A stretch of DNA of 64,000 nt. Origin: Bacillota bacterium. Lineage in GTDB: Bacteria > Bacillota > Clostridia > Lachnospirales > Lachnospiraceae. The position numbers and the translations under genes were made by a program. Under the pieces are notes generated by a model. The model worked only from the letters and a program-made list of their open reading frames with translations, was not told the origin of the DNA and ran no database searches. Below are positions 44,609 through 53,881 of this stretch, piece by piece (within the stretch, counting starts at the first letter, position 1; the number at the start of each line of letters is the position of its first letter). The DNA lies in assembly GCA_023460575.1 (NCBI GenBank), contig JAEWPQ010000185.1:1-64000 (forward strand), in the 5' to 3' direction.

Positions 44609-45907
44609 CTATTTCTTAATAATACCATCAATGACTGCCTGCGCTTTCGCTGCAGCTTCCTCCGGCGTGCTTGAATCTGTCATCACCTCGTTAAATGCCA
44701 ATGATATGGCATCAGAGATGTCAGGCCATTCCGGCAACGGCCCTCTTGCATTTGCATACTGCATTTCCTCAACAAATGCGTCATATACCGGGTCTCCTTC
44801 AAACTGCTTCTTTGCAATAACAGAATCTGAAGAGATATATCCCATTGCATTCATCATATAGAGGCAAGTCTCTTCACTTGTGGCATATTTGAGGAATTGA
44901 ACGGCACCTTCCTCATTGCCTCCTGCAATCACTGCATAGTTCTCTCCGCCCAGACCGGAAGCCTGTTTTTTATCCATGGGAATCGGGGCAACATTCCATT
45001 TTAAATCTGGAGCTTCCTGGCGCATGGTAGGAACCTGCCAGGTTCCGTTGATCATCATTGCTAAGTTTCCGGAGATAAACTGGTTCATGGTGTCTCCTTG
45101 TGTCCAGTTAATCGCTTCCTTTGTCATGGCGCCGGAATCAACCAGCTTTTTCACCATAGTCAGTGCTTTGATTCCGCCTTCTGAATTCAGTTCGTAGGCT
45201 GTGGCACCTGCTGACCATACCCATGGCAGGAAGTTAAAGGTGCCTTCCTCGTTTTGCAGACTGCAGTGTGCAAATCCGGAAACCTGGCCGGTTGTGCAGG
45301 CTTTTGCAGTCGTAAGCAGCTCATCCCAGGTGGTGGGAACCTTACAGCCTGCCGCCTTTAACATATCCTCATTATAGAAAAGGAGCAGACAGTTGCTTCC
45401 GAAAGGAACTCCATACAGCTTGCCGTCTAACGTACAGGAATTTACAGGGCCGGGATAATAGGTGCTTACATCAAATCTTCCGGTTAAATCTGCAAAGATT
45501 CCCATGGCTGCATAAGAAGCATGATCCGGATTATCAAGAATTACCAGATCCGGGAGCTCATCTGCAGATGCGCCGATGGATAGCTGCTTTTTAAAATCGG
45601 CAAATGGAACGTACTTAGCCTGTACTTTAACCTCACTTTGTGATCCGTTAAATTCTTCGATGATATGATTCAGTGCTTTCTGATGTCCTTCTGTTTCCCA
45701 GTAGTACCAGATTGTTACATCACCTGTGGTCTTGCTTTTTTCTGTCTCCGAAGCTTTTTCACTTCCGGTTGCCGCCGCTTTCTCACTGCTTTTAGCGGTC
45801 TCTGTTCCACTTTCCGTCGCTGACACAGCTCCGCTCCCGGAGCTGCAGCCAGTCACCGCTCCCCAAAGCAACGCTGCAAAAAGTAAGGCTGTCATTAACT
45901 TTTTCAT
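44609..45907 (-). CDS. Sugar ABC transporter substrate-binding lipoprotein (family 1)
   Basis: 432 residues: lipoprotein signal with lipobox VTGC near residues 18-21, a Ser/Thr/Lys/Glu-rich linker, then an extracellular solute-binding family 1 domain (VTIWYYWETEGHQKALNHII, GVPFGSNCLLLFYNEDM, MNQFISGNLAMMINGTW). The family binds oligosaccharides. It follows the kinase gene and precedes GH127, so the likely ligand is an arabinofuranose-containing oligosaccharide. No ATPase gene is in the operon; a shared MsmK-type ATPase encoded elsewhere is expected. Confidence 0.94.
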   Translation of the reverse strand: MKKLMTALLFAALLWGAVTGCSSGSGAVSATESGTETAKSSEKAAATGSEKASETEKSKTTGDVTIWYYWETEGHQKALNHIIEEFNGSQSEVKVQAKYVPFADFKKQLSIGASADELPDLVILDNPDHASYAAMGIFADLTGRFDVSTYYPGPVNSCTLDGKLYGVPFGSNCLLLFYNEDMLKAAGCKVPTTWDELLTTAKACTTGQVSGFAHCSLQNEEGTFNFLPWVWSAGATAYELNSEGGIKALTMVKKLVDSGAMTKEAINWTQGDTMNQFISGNLAMMINGTWQVPTMRQEAPDLKWNVAPIPMDKKQASGLGGENYAVIAGGNEEGAVQFLKYATSEETCLYMMNAMGYISSDSVIAKKQFEGDPVYDAFVEEMQYANARGPLPEWPDISDAISLAFNEVMTDSSTPEEAAAKAQAVIDGIIKK

Positions 45908-46003
45908 GTTTTTCCTCCTTTATTTTTCTTGTTTCAACGACTTCATTATAACGTCTATACACTCCCAAAAAAACTCAACAAATCTTAGAAAGGGTAAATT
46001 TTC

Positions 46004-47785
46004 TTAAGTAGGTATTCGTAAAATAACTTCCGTTCCCATACCTGACCTGCTGTTAATCTCAATTTTTACATCGTCTCCGTAGTACATCCGAAGTCTGGTA
46101 ATGGCGTTCTCCATGCCAATATGAGACGCCGCATCCGACTCTCCAAAAATACCCCTTCTGATTAATTCCAATTTATGAGGCTCCATCCCTTTTCCATTGT
46201 CGCGGATGAGAATCCGTAATTCTTCTCCTTCTCCGCACATGCTCACTTCCAGAACGTGATTGGTCTTCGTTCCCTCAAAGCCATGAAGGATGGAGTTTTC
46301 AACAAATGGCTGCAGCAAAAGTTTGTGGATCCGCCGGTCCATCACATCAGGATCCACATTGATGCTGCAGGTGAAATTATTTTTCAGCCTGAACTGCTGT
46401 AAATAAATGTACTTTTTCAGCCAGTCGATCTCATCCCGCACACAAACCTCCCCGCTGCTGTCCGCAATGGCATAGCGGAGTATGGTGGCAAGGGAATTAA
46501 TGGCATTACTGATATCAAATTCATCTTTATCAATTGCCATCCAGTTAATAGTATCCAGTGTGTTATAGAGAAAATGGGGATTAATCTGCGCTTCCAAGGC
46601 CTTTAGCTCAGCCTGTCGCTGCATCTGCCCTGCCTTCTTTTCTTTTTTAAGCGCAGTCTCCAGCTTCTCCAGCATGTCATTAAACTGGACTGCTATCGTT
46701 TCAATTTCCACGGGCATTTTCCTGTCAGTCTCTACACGGACTTTTAAATCTCCCTCTCTCGCTTTCTGCATGGATGCCACCACCATCTTCACCGAATCCA
46801 CAAGACGGTCAAGCACCCCAAACGTCATTAATACAGTAATCATAAGAAGAATAAGGCTTAAGGCTACAATCAGATAGATCTGACTGTTTAAATTCTTCAT
46901 TAAACTTCCCTGATCCATCACATTGACCAGATCCCAGCCCAGAGTATCGTCGTGGTAAAGCCAGACAGAGGTATAACGCTCCTCGTACAGGCCTTCTTCC
47001 CTTATAAACCTTTTACATGCTTCCACTCTGGCTTCTAAAGGCGCCCCCTTCCCGTAAAGAACTTTTCCTATCTTTTCCGGTTCACGGTAAGCAATAATAC
47101 GTCCCGCCTCATCAATGATGAAATTAAAGCTTTTGTCCCTGTCCTGCTCCTGAACCTTGCATACACTCTGAAGAAATTCTTTATCCAGGCTGACAATTAC
47201 AATGCCGTTTTCTTTGTTTAAATTTTTGTAATCTATAATCCGGTGAGCCAGATGCAGCAGATAATAATCCTCATTTGCAAATCTGGTCCCGTATTCCGTG
47301 GGGAAAATATGGGTCTGATTATCCGAGGATACTTCCCCATACAGCTCCTCCTGGGATAGGCTGAAACTGTTCATCCACGAATTTTCATAGGTGGATGCAG
47401 ACAGCTGGTTGTAAGTAATGCTCAGCCCCTTAGGCGTAATAATTGTGATGGACTTTATGTATTCTTTTGTATTAAGGAGTCCTCTTAAATACCTCCGAAG
47501 CTGGTTTTTTGCAACCGATGCATTCTGCTTCTGATCCAACCGGTCCACCCATGCCACCACATCATCATTAGTATAAATCTGGAACAAAAGATCCTCATAT
47601 GCTTTCAACCGGATAATTAAATTATTATCCATCTGCATTAAGCTTACACTGGTCAGCTCCTGGGTGTTCTTTTTTAATGTAACCGAAATGTTATAGAAAT
47701 AATAAAAGCTTAATACCAGAATTGGAATGGTAGAAGTCGCCCAGAAAAGGCGGATTAACTTTTTCTTCAGACTCACTTTTTTCAT
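46004..47785 (-). CDS. Sensor histidine kinase, YesM type
   Basis: About 593 residues: TM1 (about 10-32), extracellular Cache-type domain (about 35-290), TM2 (about 297-320), HAMP (about 322-375), His_kinase domain with ALEAQINPHFLYNTLDTINWM, and a HATPase domain with FVENSILHGF, DNGKGMEP and HIGMENAITRLRMYYG. The ATG at 47785, with AGGGAG 5 bp upstream, is preferred over the TTG seven codons earlier. The gene lies between the permease and binding-protein genes; its partner YesN-type regulator begins the operon. Confidence 0.94.
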   Translation of the reverse strand: MKKVSLKKKLIRLFWATSTIPILVLSFYYFYNISVTLKKNTQELTSVSLMQMDNNLIIRLKAYEDLLFQIYTNDDVVAWVDRLDQKQNASVAKNQLRRYLRGLLNTKEYIKSITIITPKGLSITYNQLSASTYENSWMNSFSLSQEELYGEVSSDNQTHIFPTEYGTRFANEDYYLLHLAHRIIDYKNLNKENGIVIVSLDKEFLQSVCKVQEQDRDKSFNFIIDEAGRIIAYREPEKIGKVLYGKGAPLEARVEACKRFIREEGLYEERYTSVWLYHDDTLGWDLVNVMDQGSLMKNLNSQIYLIVALSLILLMITVLMTFGVLDRLVDSVKMVVASMQKAREGDLKVRVETDRKMPVEIETIAVQFNDMLEKLETALKKEKKAGQMQRQAELKALEAQINPHFLYNTLDTINWMAIDKDEFDISNAINSLATILRYAIADSSGEVCVRDEIDWLKKYIYLQQFRLKNNFTCSINVDPDVMDRRIHKLLLQPFVENSILHGFEGTKTNHVLEVSMCGEGEELRILIRDNGKGMEPHKLELIRRGIFGESDAASHIGMENAITRLRMYYGDDVKIEINSRSGMGTEVILRIPT

Positions 47786-47811
47786 ATGGCTCCCTCTCAA
47801 TTCCAAAACTT

Positions 47812-48660
47812 CTATCCCTTAACTGCACCGCTTGTCATTCCCGATATAATATACTTCTGCATGAATAAGAAGATAAACGCAACCGGTATAATCGTCACAA
47901 TGGCAAAGGCAGTTAAATAACTCCACTTTGTACCGTACTGCCCCATAAAATTAAAGATTCCCGCTGTAATCGGCCGTTTCTTCTGGTCCAGAATAAATGT
48001 CATGCCATAAGCTAAATCACCCCAGCCATACAGGAAGGAAAAGATCGCGCATACAACCACTCCGGGCTTTGCCACTGGAAGCAGAATCCTGATAAATGCC
48101 AGGAACCGGGTACACCCGTCAATATAGGCAGCTTCCTCAAGATCTCTTGGAACAGAAGCAAAATAATTTTTTAAAATAAGCACCGAAAATGGGATGCCAA
48201 GAGTTGCATCGGATAAAATGGCGGACAGCCACGTATTGTATATATGCATTCCCTTAAACATAATAAACATGGGTGTCAAAAGGACGGAAACCGGAAGCAT
48301 CTGGGTTACCAGAAAGCACAAAAGCATACCGTTTCTCCCTTTGAAATGATATCTTGCGACGGCATAGGAAGCCGGAACAGCAAGAACAACTGCTATTACC
48401 ATGGCTCCAGCAGAGATAATAAGGCTGTTAGCAAAAGACCGGAACATATTAAAATCTCCGTTGCCAACCTGGGCCGCATAAGATTTTGTATTTAGAACAT
48501 GGGGATAAAACGTGGGCGGAATCTGAAAGATTTCCTTCTCCGTTTTCAGAGAAGTAATAAAAATCCAGAACAGCGGAAACAGCAGCACACACAGGATAAT
48601 TACGGAAATCAAGCATAACAGTAATTCCTTTTTTCCCTTTTTTCTTTCCTTCTCCATCAC
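47812..48660 (-). CDS. Sugar ABC transporter permease (MsmG/MalG type)
   Basis: 282 residues with six hydrophobic segments and the EAA loop EEAAYIDGCTRFLAFIRILLPVAKPG, which contacts the ATPase. It overlaps the MsmF-type permease gene by 4 bp. It imports the oligosaccharide delivered by the binding protein at 44.6-45.9 kb. Confidence 0.95.
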   Translation of the reverse strand: MMEKERKKGKKELLLCLISVIILCVLLFPLFWIFITSLKTEKEIFQIPPTFYPHVLNTKSYAAQVGNGDFNMFRSFANSLIISAGAMVIAVVLAVPASYAVARYHFKGRNGMLLCFLVTQMLPVSVLLTPMFIMFKGMHIYNTWLSAILSDATLGIPFSVLILKNYFASVPRDLEEAAYIDGCTRFLAFIRILLPVAKPGVVVCAIFSFLYGWGDLAYGMTFILDQKKRPITAGIFNFMGQYGTKWSYLTAFAIVTIIPVAFIFLFMQKYIISGMTSGAVKG

Positions 48661-49556
48661 TCCTTCTCCCCTTTCATCGTGATTTTTAAATACACAACGC
48701 CCACAAGCAGCAAAATTACCAGCAGTACATTGGCAGCGGAAGATCCAAGGCTGTACTGGAACATCTCAAAGGACAATTTGTAGGAATAAGTGGACAGTAA
48801 ATGGGTGGAATTTACCGGACCGCCTCCGGTCATTACATAGACCATATCATAAACCTTGAATGTGTAAATAAAACCCAGAACGAGAAGTGATTCGATTGTG
48901 GTTCTCATGAGAGGAAGGGTGATCTTAAAGAATTTCTGTCTTCCGTTTGCCCCATCAATGGCAGCGCTCTCATACAGTTCCAGGGGAATTGTAGTGAGTC
49001 CTGTTGAAATCAGAATTGTATTAAAGGGAATTCCAATCCAGATATTTGCTATAATAACTGCAGTCATCGCAGTAGTCGGACTTGTGAGCCACTGAATATT
49101 TTCTGAGATCAGGCCCACACTTTTTAAGAAATAATTGATGATCCCCACATCGGTGGAAAACATAAACTTAAAAATTAAAGCCGTTACGGTCATGGGAATC
49201 ATCCATGGTATCATAAGAAGCCCTCTGACCGGTCTGGCAAAGGAAAAATCTTTTTGAAACAGCAGAGCAAGCGCAAAGCCGATGACAAACTGGACAATCA
49301 GACAGCTGACCGTAAACAGCAGGGTATTAAACATCGCCCTTAAAAAAACAGTATCATGCATCAGTTTTATGTAATTATCAAAACCAATAAAGTCCCTCGA
49401 TCCACGGACCAGATTCCTGACCGTAACATTCTGAAGACTTAGGATAAGATTGCTGACAATGGGATATCCCACAAAAAACAGCATATAAAGAAACGCCGGA
49501 AGCGCATACAGCAGTCCGATATTCTCATACCGGAAAAAGCTTTTGATTTGTTTCAC
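48657..49556 (-). CDS. Sugar ABC transporter permease (MsmF/MalF type)
   Basis: 299 residues with six hydrophobic segments and the EAA loop ESAAIDGANGRQKFFKITLPLM. It heads the transport genes after the YesN regulator gene and overlaps the second permease gene by ATGA. Typical of CUT1 oligosaccharide importers. Confidence 0.95.
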   Translation of the reverse strand: MKQIKSFFRYENIGLLYALPAFLYMLFFVGYPIVSNLILSLQNVTVRNLVRGSRDFIGFDNYIKLMHDTVFLRAMFNTLLFTVSCLIVQFVIGFALALLFQKDFSFARPVRGLLMIPWMIPMTVTALIFKFMFSTDVGIINYFLKSVGLISENIQWLTSPTTAMTAVIIANIWIGIPFNTILISTGLTTIPLELYESAAIDGANGRQKFFKITLPLMRTTIESLLVLGFIYTFKVYDMVYVMTGGGPVNSTHLLSTYSYKLSFEMFQYSLGSSAANVLLVILLLVGVVYLKITMKGEKE

Positions 49557-49667
49557 TGAAAATAGTCCTCCTTTTCATTTATTTCCACTGAAATCATCTT
49601 ACACTGTATGGCTGTTTCCCAAAATACGGGAAACCTTGAAAAGGAGGAAAAACCTAAACGTTTTCCC

Positions 49668-51191
49668 CTATTTTAAAGTCTTCCTGTAATCCGCAGGAAG
49701 CTGGCCTGTCATCTCCTTAAATACCTTACTGAAGTATTTCGGATCGGAATAACCTACCTTTGCTGCTATTTCATACAGCTTCATATGGGTCCCGCACAGC
49801 AGTTCCTTTGCTTTATTAATTCTGAAATTTTTCATGTATGTACTGTAGGTCAGTCCCATTTCCTTATGAAACTGCGTTCCCAGATATTCAGGCGTGACAT
49901 TTAACTTTGAGGCAATCTCATCCAGTGTGATCCCGCTTTGATAAAACTCCTGTATCATGCTTCTGACCCGCCTTACCGTCAGATGAGTGATCTCTCTGTC
50001 TTCCTCCCGGGGCTTTATACAGTCAAACAGGAAATCTGCCCCGTGTGCCAGTTCCTCTCTCCGCTTTGCCTCCATAATCGTCTCTAAAAGCTTCTGCTGC
50101 TTTAAAGACTCAAAATTGATGCATCCCAGTTCCTTGGCAATTCCCATTACGGCCCACAAAAAACGCACATAACATTCCTTAATTTCCTTGGGGGCATAGA
50201 TCTTACCGTCATGAAAACTGTCATGAAATTCTCCCATAAGCGCCTTTGCCTTATCCCAGTTGTCGGAACAGATTGCCACTTTTATCCTCGTCTCCAGCTC
50301 GATGGGATAGATGCAGGGCACCGTCTGTACATGCGTAATCTTGGGATAGGAGATGAGAATTTCCTCATCAAAGGATATATTCCAGTCCATATAAGGGCTG
50401 AGACTGTCAAGCCCTCTCTTCAATTCGGCCGCTCCTGTAACCTCTGTCCATCCAAAGGTCATCCTTCGTGGTCTCTGCTTTAGAATCTGCTGCTGCAGCC
50501 ACCGCTCCAGATCGTGGGCATCCTTGTAATGGTAAAGGACCACAACCATTGATTTTCTGTATATTAGATCCAGAATGCAGAAAGACAGATCCGGATACAC
50601 GGAAAAGACATGACGCAGCTGTTTCATAGCGCCATCTTTCTCTTCTTCATACCGGTTTCCCAGATATACATAGATCAATATGAGTTTCTCAGTTTCTTCC
50701 ATCTGATAACTGTGCTTTAAATAAGCGCTTATTTCCTCTTCCATCTCCAGGCGCCCGTTTATGAAATCATAGAGTATCTGCTCCAGCGTTCCGATCTTTG
50801 CAGGCTTCTCCTGCCTGTCCTTTTCTACCTGAAGCTCTACATGCTCCAGCGCCTGTGAAAAATCATTAAGTGAAATGGGTTTCAGCAAATATTCTGTCAC
50901 TCCAAGCTTCATCGCCTGACGGGCATATTCAAATTCCGAATAGGCGCTTAAAACGATTGCTTTCGCAGTAATTCCATCTTTCACCGCATTGGTCATCATC
51001 TGTAGGCCATCCATCTTTGGCATTCTGATATCTGTTATCACAATATCGGGCTTTAACTCTTTTAACATCCGAAGCCCGTCTTCCCCGTTTTCCGCTTCTC
51101 CCACAATATCATAATCCTGTCTCATCTTGCCTAAAAGCTTTTGAATTCCTTCTCTGATCCGTATCTCATCCTCTACAATCAGTAACCGCAT
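49668..51191 (-). CDS. Response regulator, YesN type
   Basis: About 507 residues: receiver (LLIVEDE, phospho-Asp in IVITDIRMPKMDG, Lys in YLLKPIS), a middle region of unknown fold and a C-terminal AraC double HTH (LDEIASKLNVTPEYLGTQFHKEMG; ending YSDPKYFSKVFKEMTGQLPADYRK). The ATG at 51191 has AAGGGG about 8 bp upstream, so the longer frame from 51251 is rejected. It starts the arabinofuranoside operon and probably activates it. Confidence 0.93.
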   Translation of the reverse strand: MRLLIVEDEIRIREGIQKLLGKMRQDYDIVGEAENGEDGLRMLKELKPDIVITDIRMPKMDGLQMMTNAVKDGITAKAIVLSAYSEFEYARQAMKLGVTEYLLKPISLNDFSQALEHVELQVEKDRQEKPAKIGTLEQILYDFINGRLEMEEEISAYLKHSYQMEETEKLILIYVYLGNRYEEEKDGAMKQLRHVFSVYPDLSFCILDLIYRKSMVVVLYHYKDAHDLERWLQQQILKQRPRRMTFGWTEVTGAAELKRGLDSLSPYMDWNISFDEEILISYPKITHVQTVPCIYPIELETRIKVAICSDNWDKAKALMGEFHDSFHDGKIYAPKEIKECYVRFLWAVMGIAKELGCINFESLKQQKLLETIMEAKRREELAHGADFLFDCIKPREEDREITHLTVRRVRSMIQEFYQSGITLDEIASKLNVTPEYLGTQFHKEMGLTYSTYMKNFRINKAKELLCGTHMKLYEIAAKVGYSDPKYFSKVFKEMTGQLPADYRKTLK

Positions 51192-51274
51192 GCTTCTTTC
51201 CCCTTTTATTAAACTGCCCGCTGTTCTTCTCCATTTAATTGCTGTTTTCATATTACTTTAATCTAAATCAACTG

Positions 51275-52369
51275 TCAATCCTCCCCCTTTTCCGTGATGG
51301 TTTTAAGAACAGATGCAGCCATGGTTTTCAGCATCTTGTGGATCAAAAATCTGGAATATTCATCAAGATTTCTCACCCGCCCCATCATCAGGGGAAGGTT
51401 TTTCTGCCACTCAGATCCAATCTGTCTGATGTTTTGTGTATCTTCAATATCCAGAACCGAATACAATGCATCAATAAAACGTTCCCGTTCTTCATCAGAA
51501 ACTGCTCCCAGCCAGCTATGCAGTGATTTATCCATGTATTTGGTACTTTTCGTCAACCGTTCAACAATTACAAAATGATCTCCTTCAATGATCCATGAAA
51601 AAGGATCGTGCAGCAAAAGGCCGGTCCTGCTGCTCTTTACGATGGAAAATGGCTCCTGGCACTCCAGCAGCATGCCAATCACCGATGACTGAGGCACTGT
51701 CTTTTCCACTATCGTATGACTGTTCTCCGGTTCAGGGAGGTCTAAGGCATTTTCCTTAAACCCAGGTCCGTCATGAGAATAAACCTTCACAATCCGGTCC
51801 TTTAACTGCTGGTTTAACTTCGAATAAACATATACAGCCAGATTGCCTCCTTTAGAATATCCGCCTAATATAAGCTTTCCTTTAAAATGTGAGGCAACCT
51901 CTGTTACATATCGGACTGCCTCTTCCTGTGAGGGCACCGGGCATTGAAACGCCATATTAAAGTCTTCCTTCCACCCTGACAAAGTAGTATCCGTTCCGCG
52001 GAACGCAATGTAAGCCGTATTTTCATCCAGAAAAACGGTCACAGCACAAAACTGTTTCTCCAGAGTGCAGTCCTGTTCTTCCCGGTAAAAGCCCACCGTT
52101 AAATCACGATAACGCGGACTGGCAGCCATGGCAAACAAAAGCCTTAAACTGTTTTCTTCAGCCCGGACATCACGAAACATCTCTTTAAAATGTTCTGCTT
52201 TCAGCAGGCAGCCAATGGTTGGAAATGTCGCACATGACTGAAATCCAGGCACAAAAGAAGCAAGACCAATGTATGAAAATTTGGAAAGAATCAGGCTGTC
52301 AACAGAATGAAACGGCTTTCTGCTAAAATCTGATAATTCATGTTCTGCATAGTTAATTATATTCGCCAT
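51275..52369 (-). CDS. DUF2974/Mbeg1-like alpha/beta hydrolase
   Basis: 364 residues with a lipase-like alpha/beta fold: AYIAFRGTDTTLSGWKEDF (oxyanion/acidic region) and nucleophile-elbow Ser in ILGGYSKGGNLAVYVY, as in DUF2974 (Mbeg1-like) proteins. A catalytic His is not obvious. There is no signal peptide. Function in Firmicutes is unknown; a lipase or esterase is plausible. It lies between the arabinofuranoside operon and a divergent three-gene operon. Confidence 0.82.
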   Translation of the reverse strand: MANIINYAEHELSDFSRKPFHSVDSLILSKFSYIGLASFVPGFQSCATFPTIGCLLKAEHFKEMFRDVRAEENSLRLLFAMAASPRYRDLTVGFYREEQDCTLEKQFCAVTVFLDENTAYIAFRGTDTTLSGWKEDFNMAFQCPVPSQEEAVRYVTEVASHFKGKLILGGYSKGGNLAVYVYSKLNQQLKDRIVKVYSHDGPGFKENALDLPEPENSHTIVEKTVPQSSVIGMLLECQEPFSIVKSSRTGLLLHDPFSWIIEGDHFVIVERLTKSTKYMDKSLHSWLGAVSDEERERFIDALYSVLDIEDTQNIRQIGSEWQKNLPLMMGRVRNLDEYSRFLIHKMLKTMAASVLKTITEKGED

Positions 52370-52577
52370 TTTACAAAACTCCTTGTTCTATCATAGGCAG
52401 TTATTTATTTAGTATCCGGTTTTGTTCATATTCTATCCTTATATTTAAAATAAATGGAAACAAAAACACAAGTATATAGGGAAACTCTACGAAGCGTTTA
52501 TTGAAAAGACCATAGCCGGGAGCTAAAATGATGTGGAAAGGACCGCAGACAGACTTTTTCAGAAAGGTTATGAGAAA

Positions 52578-52919
52578 ATGGAAAACCCAAACAGAAAAGA
52601 ATTAAAAGAGCAATATAAAAACAGAGTTCTTACCGGGGGAGTATACCGCATTCAATGCAGCGGAAATGATTCATACTGGTTACGTGCCAGTTTTGATATG
52701 CAGGGATCTAAGAATCGGTTTACTTTTTCGAAAACAACAGATTCCTGTCCTGAGATATGCATGTTAAAAGCCTGGAAACAATATGGTGCATCCTCCTTTT
52801 CCTTTGAAGTCGTGGAGGAAATAGAAAAAAAGGACACTCAGACAGATCGTCAGTTTTCAGATGATGTAAGCACTCTCCTGGAACTTTGGAAAGAAAAATT
52901 GTTGGAAGGAGAACAATAA
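52578..52919 (+). CDS. GIY-YIG nuclease family protein
   Basis: About 113 residues. It begins MENPNRKELKEQYKNR, then GGVYRIQC in place of the GIY element, GSKNRFTFSKTTDSC and WKQYGASSFSFEVVEEI, a layout common in small clostridial GIY-YIG family proteins. The YIG half is degraded (no clear second Tyr-Ile-Gly), so nuclease activity is uncertain. The ATG at 52578 is preferred over the longer start. It begins a tight operon with the DUF2087 and acetyltransferase genes. Confidence 0.75.
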   Translation: MENPNRKELKEQYKNRVLTGGVYRIQCSGNDSYWLRASFDMQGSKNRFTFSKTTDSCPEICMLKAWKQYGASSFSFEVVEEIEKKDTQTDRQFSDDVSTLLELWKEKLLEGEQ

Positions 52920-52921
52920 AC

Positions 52922-53194
52922 ATGGAACGGACCATTGATGTCAATAACTTTCTTGATAATTCCGGAAAGATTACACAATTATCTCAAAAGAACCGTTTAA
53001 GAACGGAAACACTTTGTTATCTGGCTGAAAAATTCCAGCCAGACCGCAGTTATACTGAGAAAGAAGTAAACTCCATCTGTGATGAATGGCATACATTCGG
53101 AGACCATTTCGTGCTCAGAAGAGAACTGATTGACAAAGGGCTTCTGCGCCGGGAACCGGATGGCTCGCGGTACTGGAAGCCTGAGTCTGAATAA
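52922..53194 (+). CDS. DUF2087-domain protein
   Basis: 90 residues resembling DUF2087: YTEKEVNSICDEWHTFGDHFVLRR followed by LLRREPDGSRYWK, a small winged-helix-like module often attached to transcriptional regulators. The ATG at 52922 lies 2 bp after the preceding stop, with AAGGAG about 9 bp upstream inside that gene. It may regulate the operon; no other domain is present. Confidence 0.78.
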   Translation: MERTIDVNNFLDNSGKITQLSQKNRLRTETLCYLAEKFQPDRSYTEKEVNSICDEWHTFGDHFVLRRELIDKGLLRREPDGSRYWKPESE

Positions 53195-53209
53195 AAAAGG
53201 AGAACGCAA

Positions 53210-53881
53210 ATGTCAAACATAAACACTGCCTTTCAGCCAATTGATTTCGATAACTGGAACAGAAAGCAATATTTTCATTATTTTACCAAAATGATGCCTA
53301 CCGGTTATTCCATCAGTTTTGAGACAGATATAACCAATACCTTTGATATGATAAAAAGGCAGAACAGAAAGTTTTTTCCCGCATTTTTATACCTGGCTTC
53401 AAAACTCATAACAGAGCAAAATGAGTTTCGTATTGCCGATTTAGATGGAAAGCTGGGTTATTATGAGGTTTTACATCCTGCTTATGCATGTTTCCATCAG
53501 GACGACAAAACCATGTCCTGCATGTGGACGGAATATGATTCCGATTTTAATACTTTTTATAACAATTACATGAGTGACCAAAATATGTATTCAGATAACC
53601 ATGGTATATTAGCGAAACCGGATATGCCACCCCAGAACAATTTTATGATAGGAATGCTGCCATGGATCAAATTTACCAGCTATGCTCCGGTCCCTTATAC
53701 CAGCAGCAACTCCTATTATTTTCCGATTATAGAAGCCGGCAGATTTTATGACAGAGACGGCAGAAAATGGATGCCGCTATCTATTACCGTTCATCATGCC
53801 GTAGCAGACGGATATCATGTAGGTTTATTTCTTGAGAAGTTTCAGTCAGGAATGGCTGCCCCTGAAAAGTGGATTTATTAG
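53210..53881 (+). CDS. Chloramphenicol acetyltransferase-like protein (CAT type A fold)
   Basis: 223 residues, the normal CAT length. Conserved parts are FPAFLYLASKLI, SCMWTEYDSDFNTFYNNYM, MLPWIKFTSY and the active-site block SITVHHAVADGYHVGLF, with catalytic His196 and structural Asp200. A trimeric cytosolic O-acetyltransferase is expected. Chloramphenicol is the known substrate of the family, but chromosomal CAT-like proteins in clostridia often have unknown natural substrates. AAAAGGAG precedes the ATG; third gene of the operon, overlapping the converging SGNH gene by 4 bp. Confidence 0.85.
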   Translation: MSNINTAFQPIDFDNWNRKQYFHYFTKMMPTGYSISFETDITNTFDMIKRQNRKFFPAFLYLASKLITEQNEFRIADLDGKLGYYEVLHPAYACFHQDDKTMSCMWTEYDSDFNTFYNNYMSDQNMYSDNHGILAKPDMPPQNNFMIGMLPWIKFTSYAPVPYTSSNSYYFPIIEAGRFYDRDGRKWMPLSITVHHAVADGYHVGLFLEKFQSGMAAPEKWIY

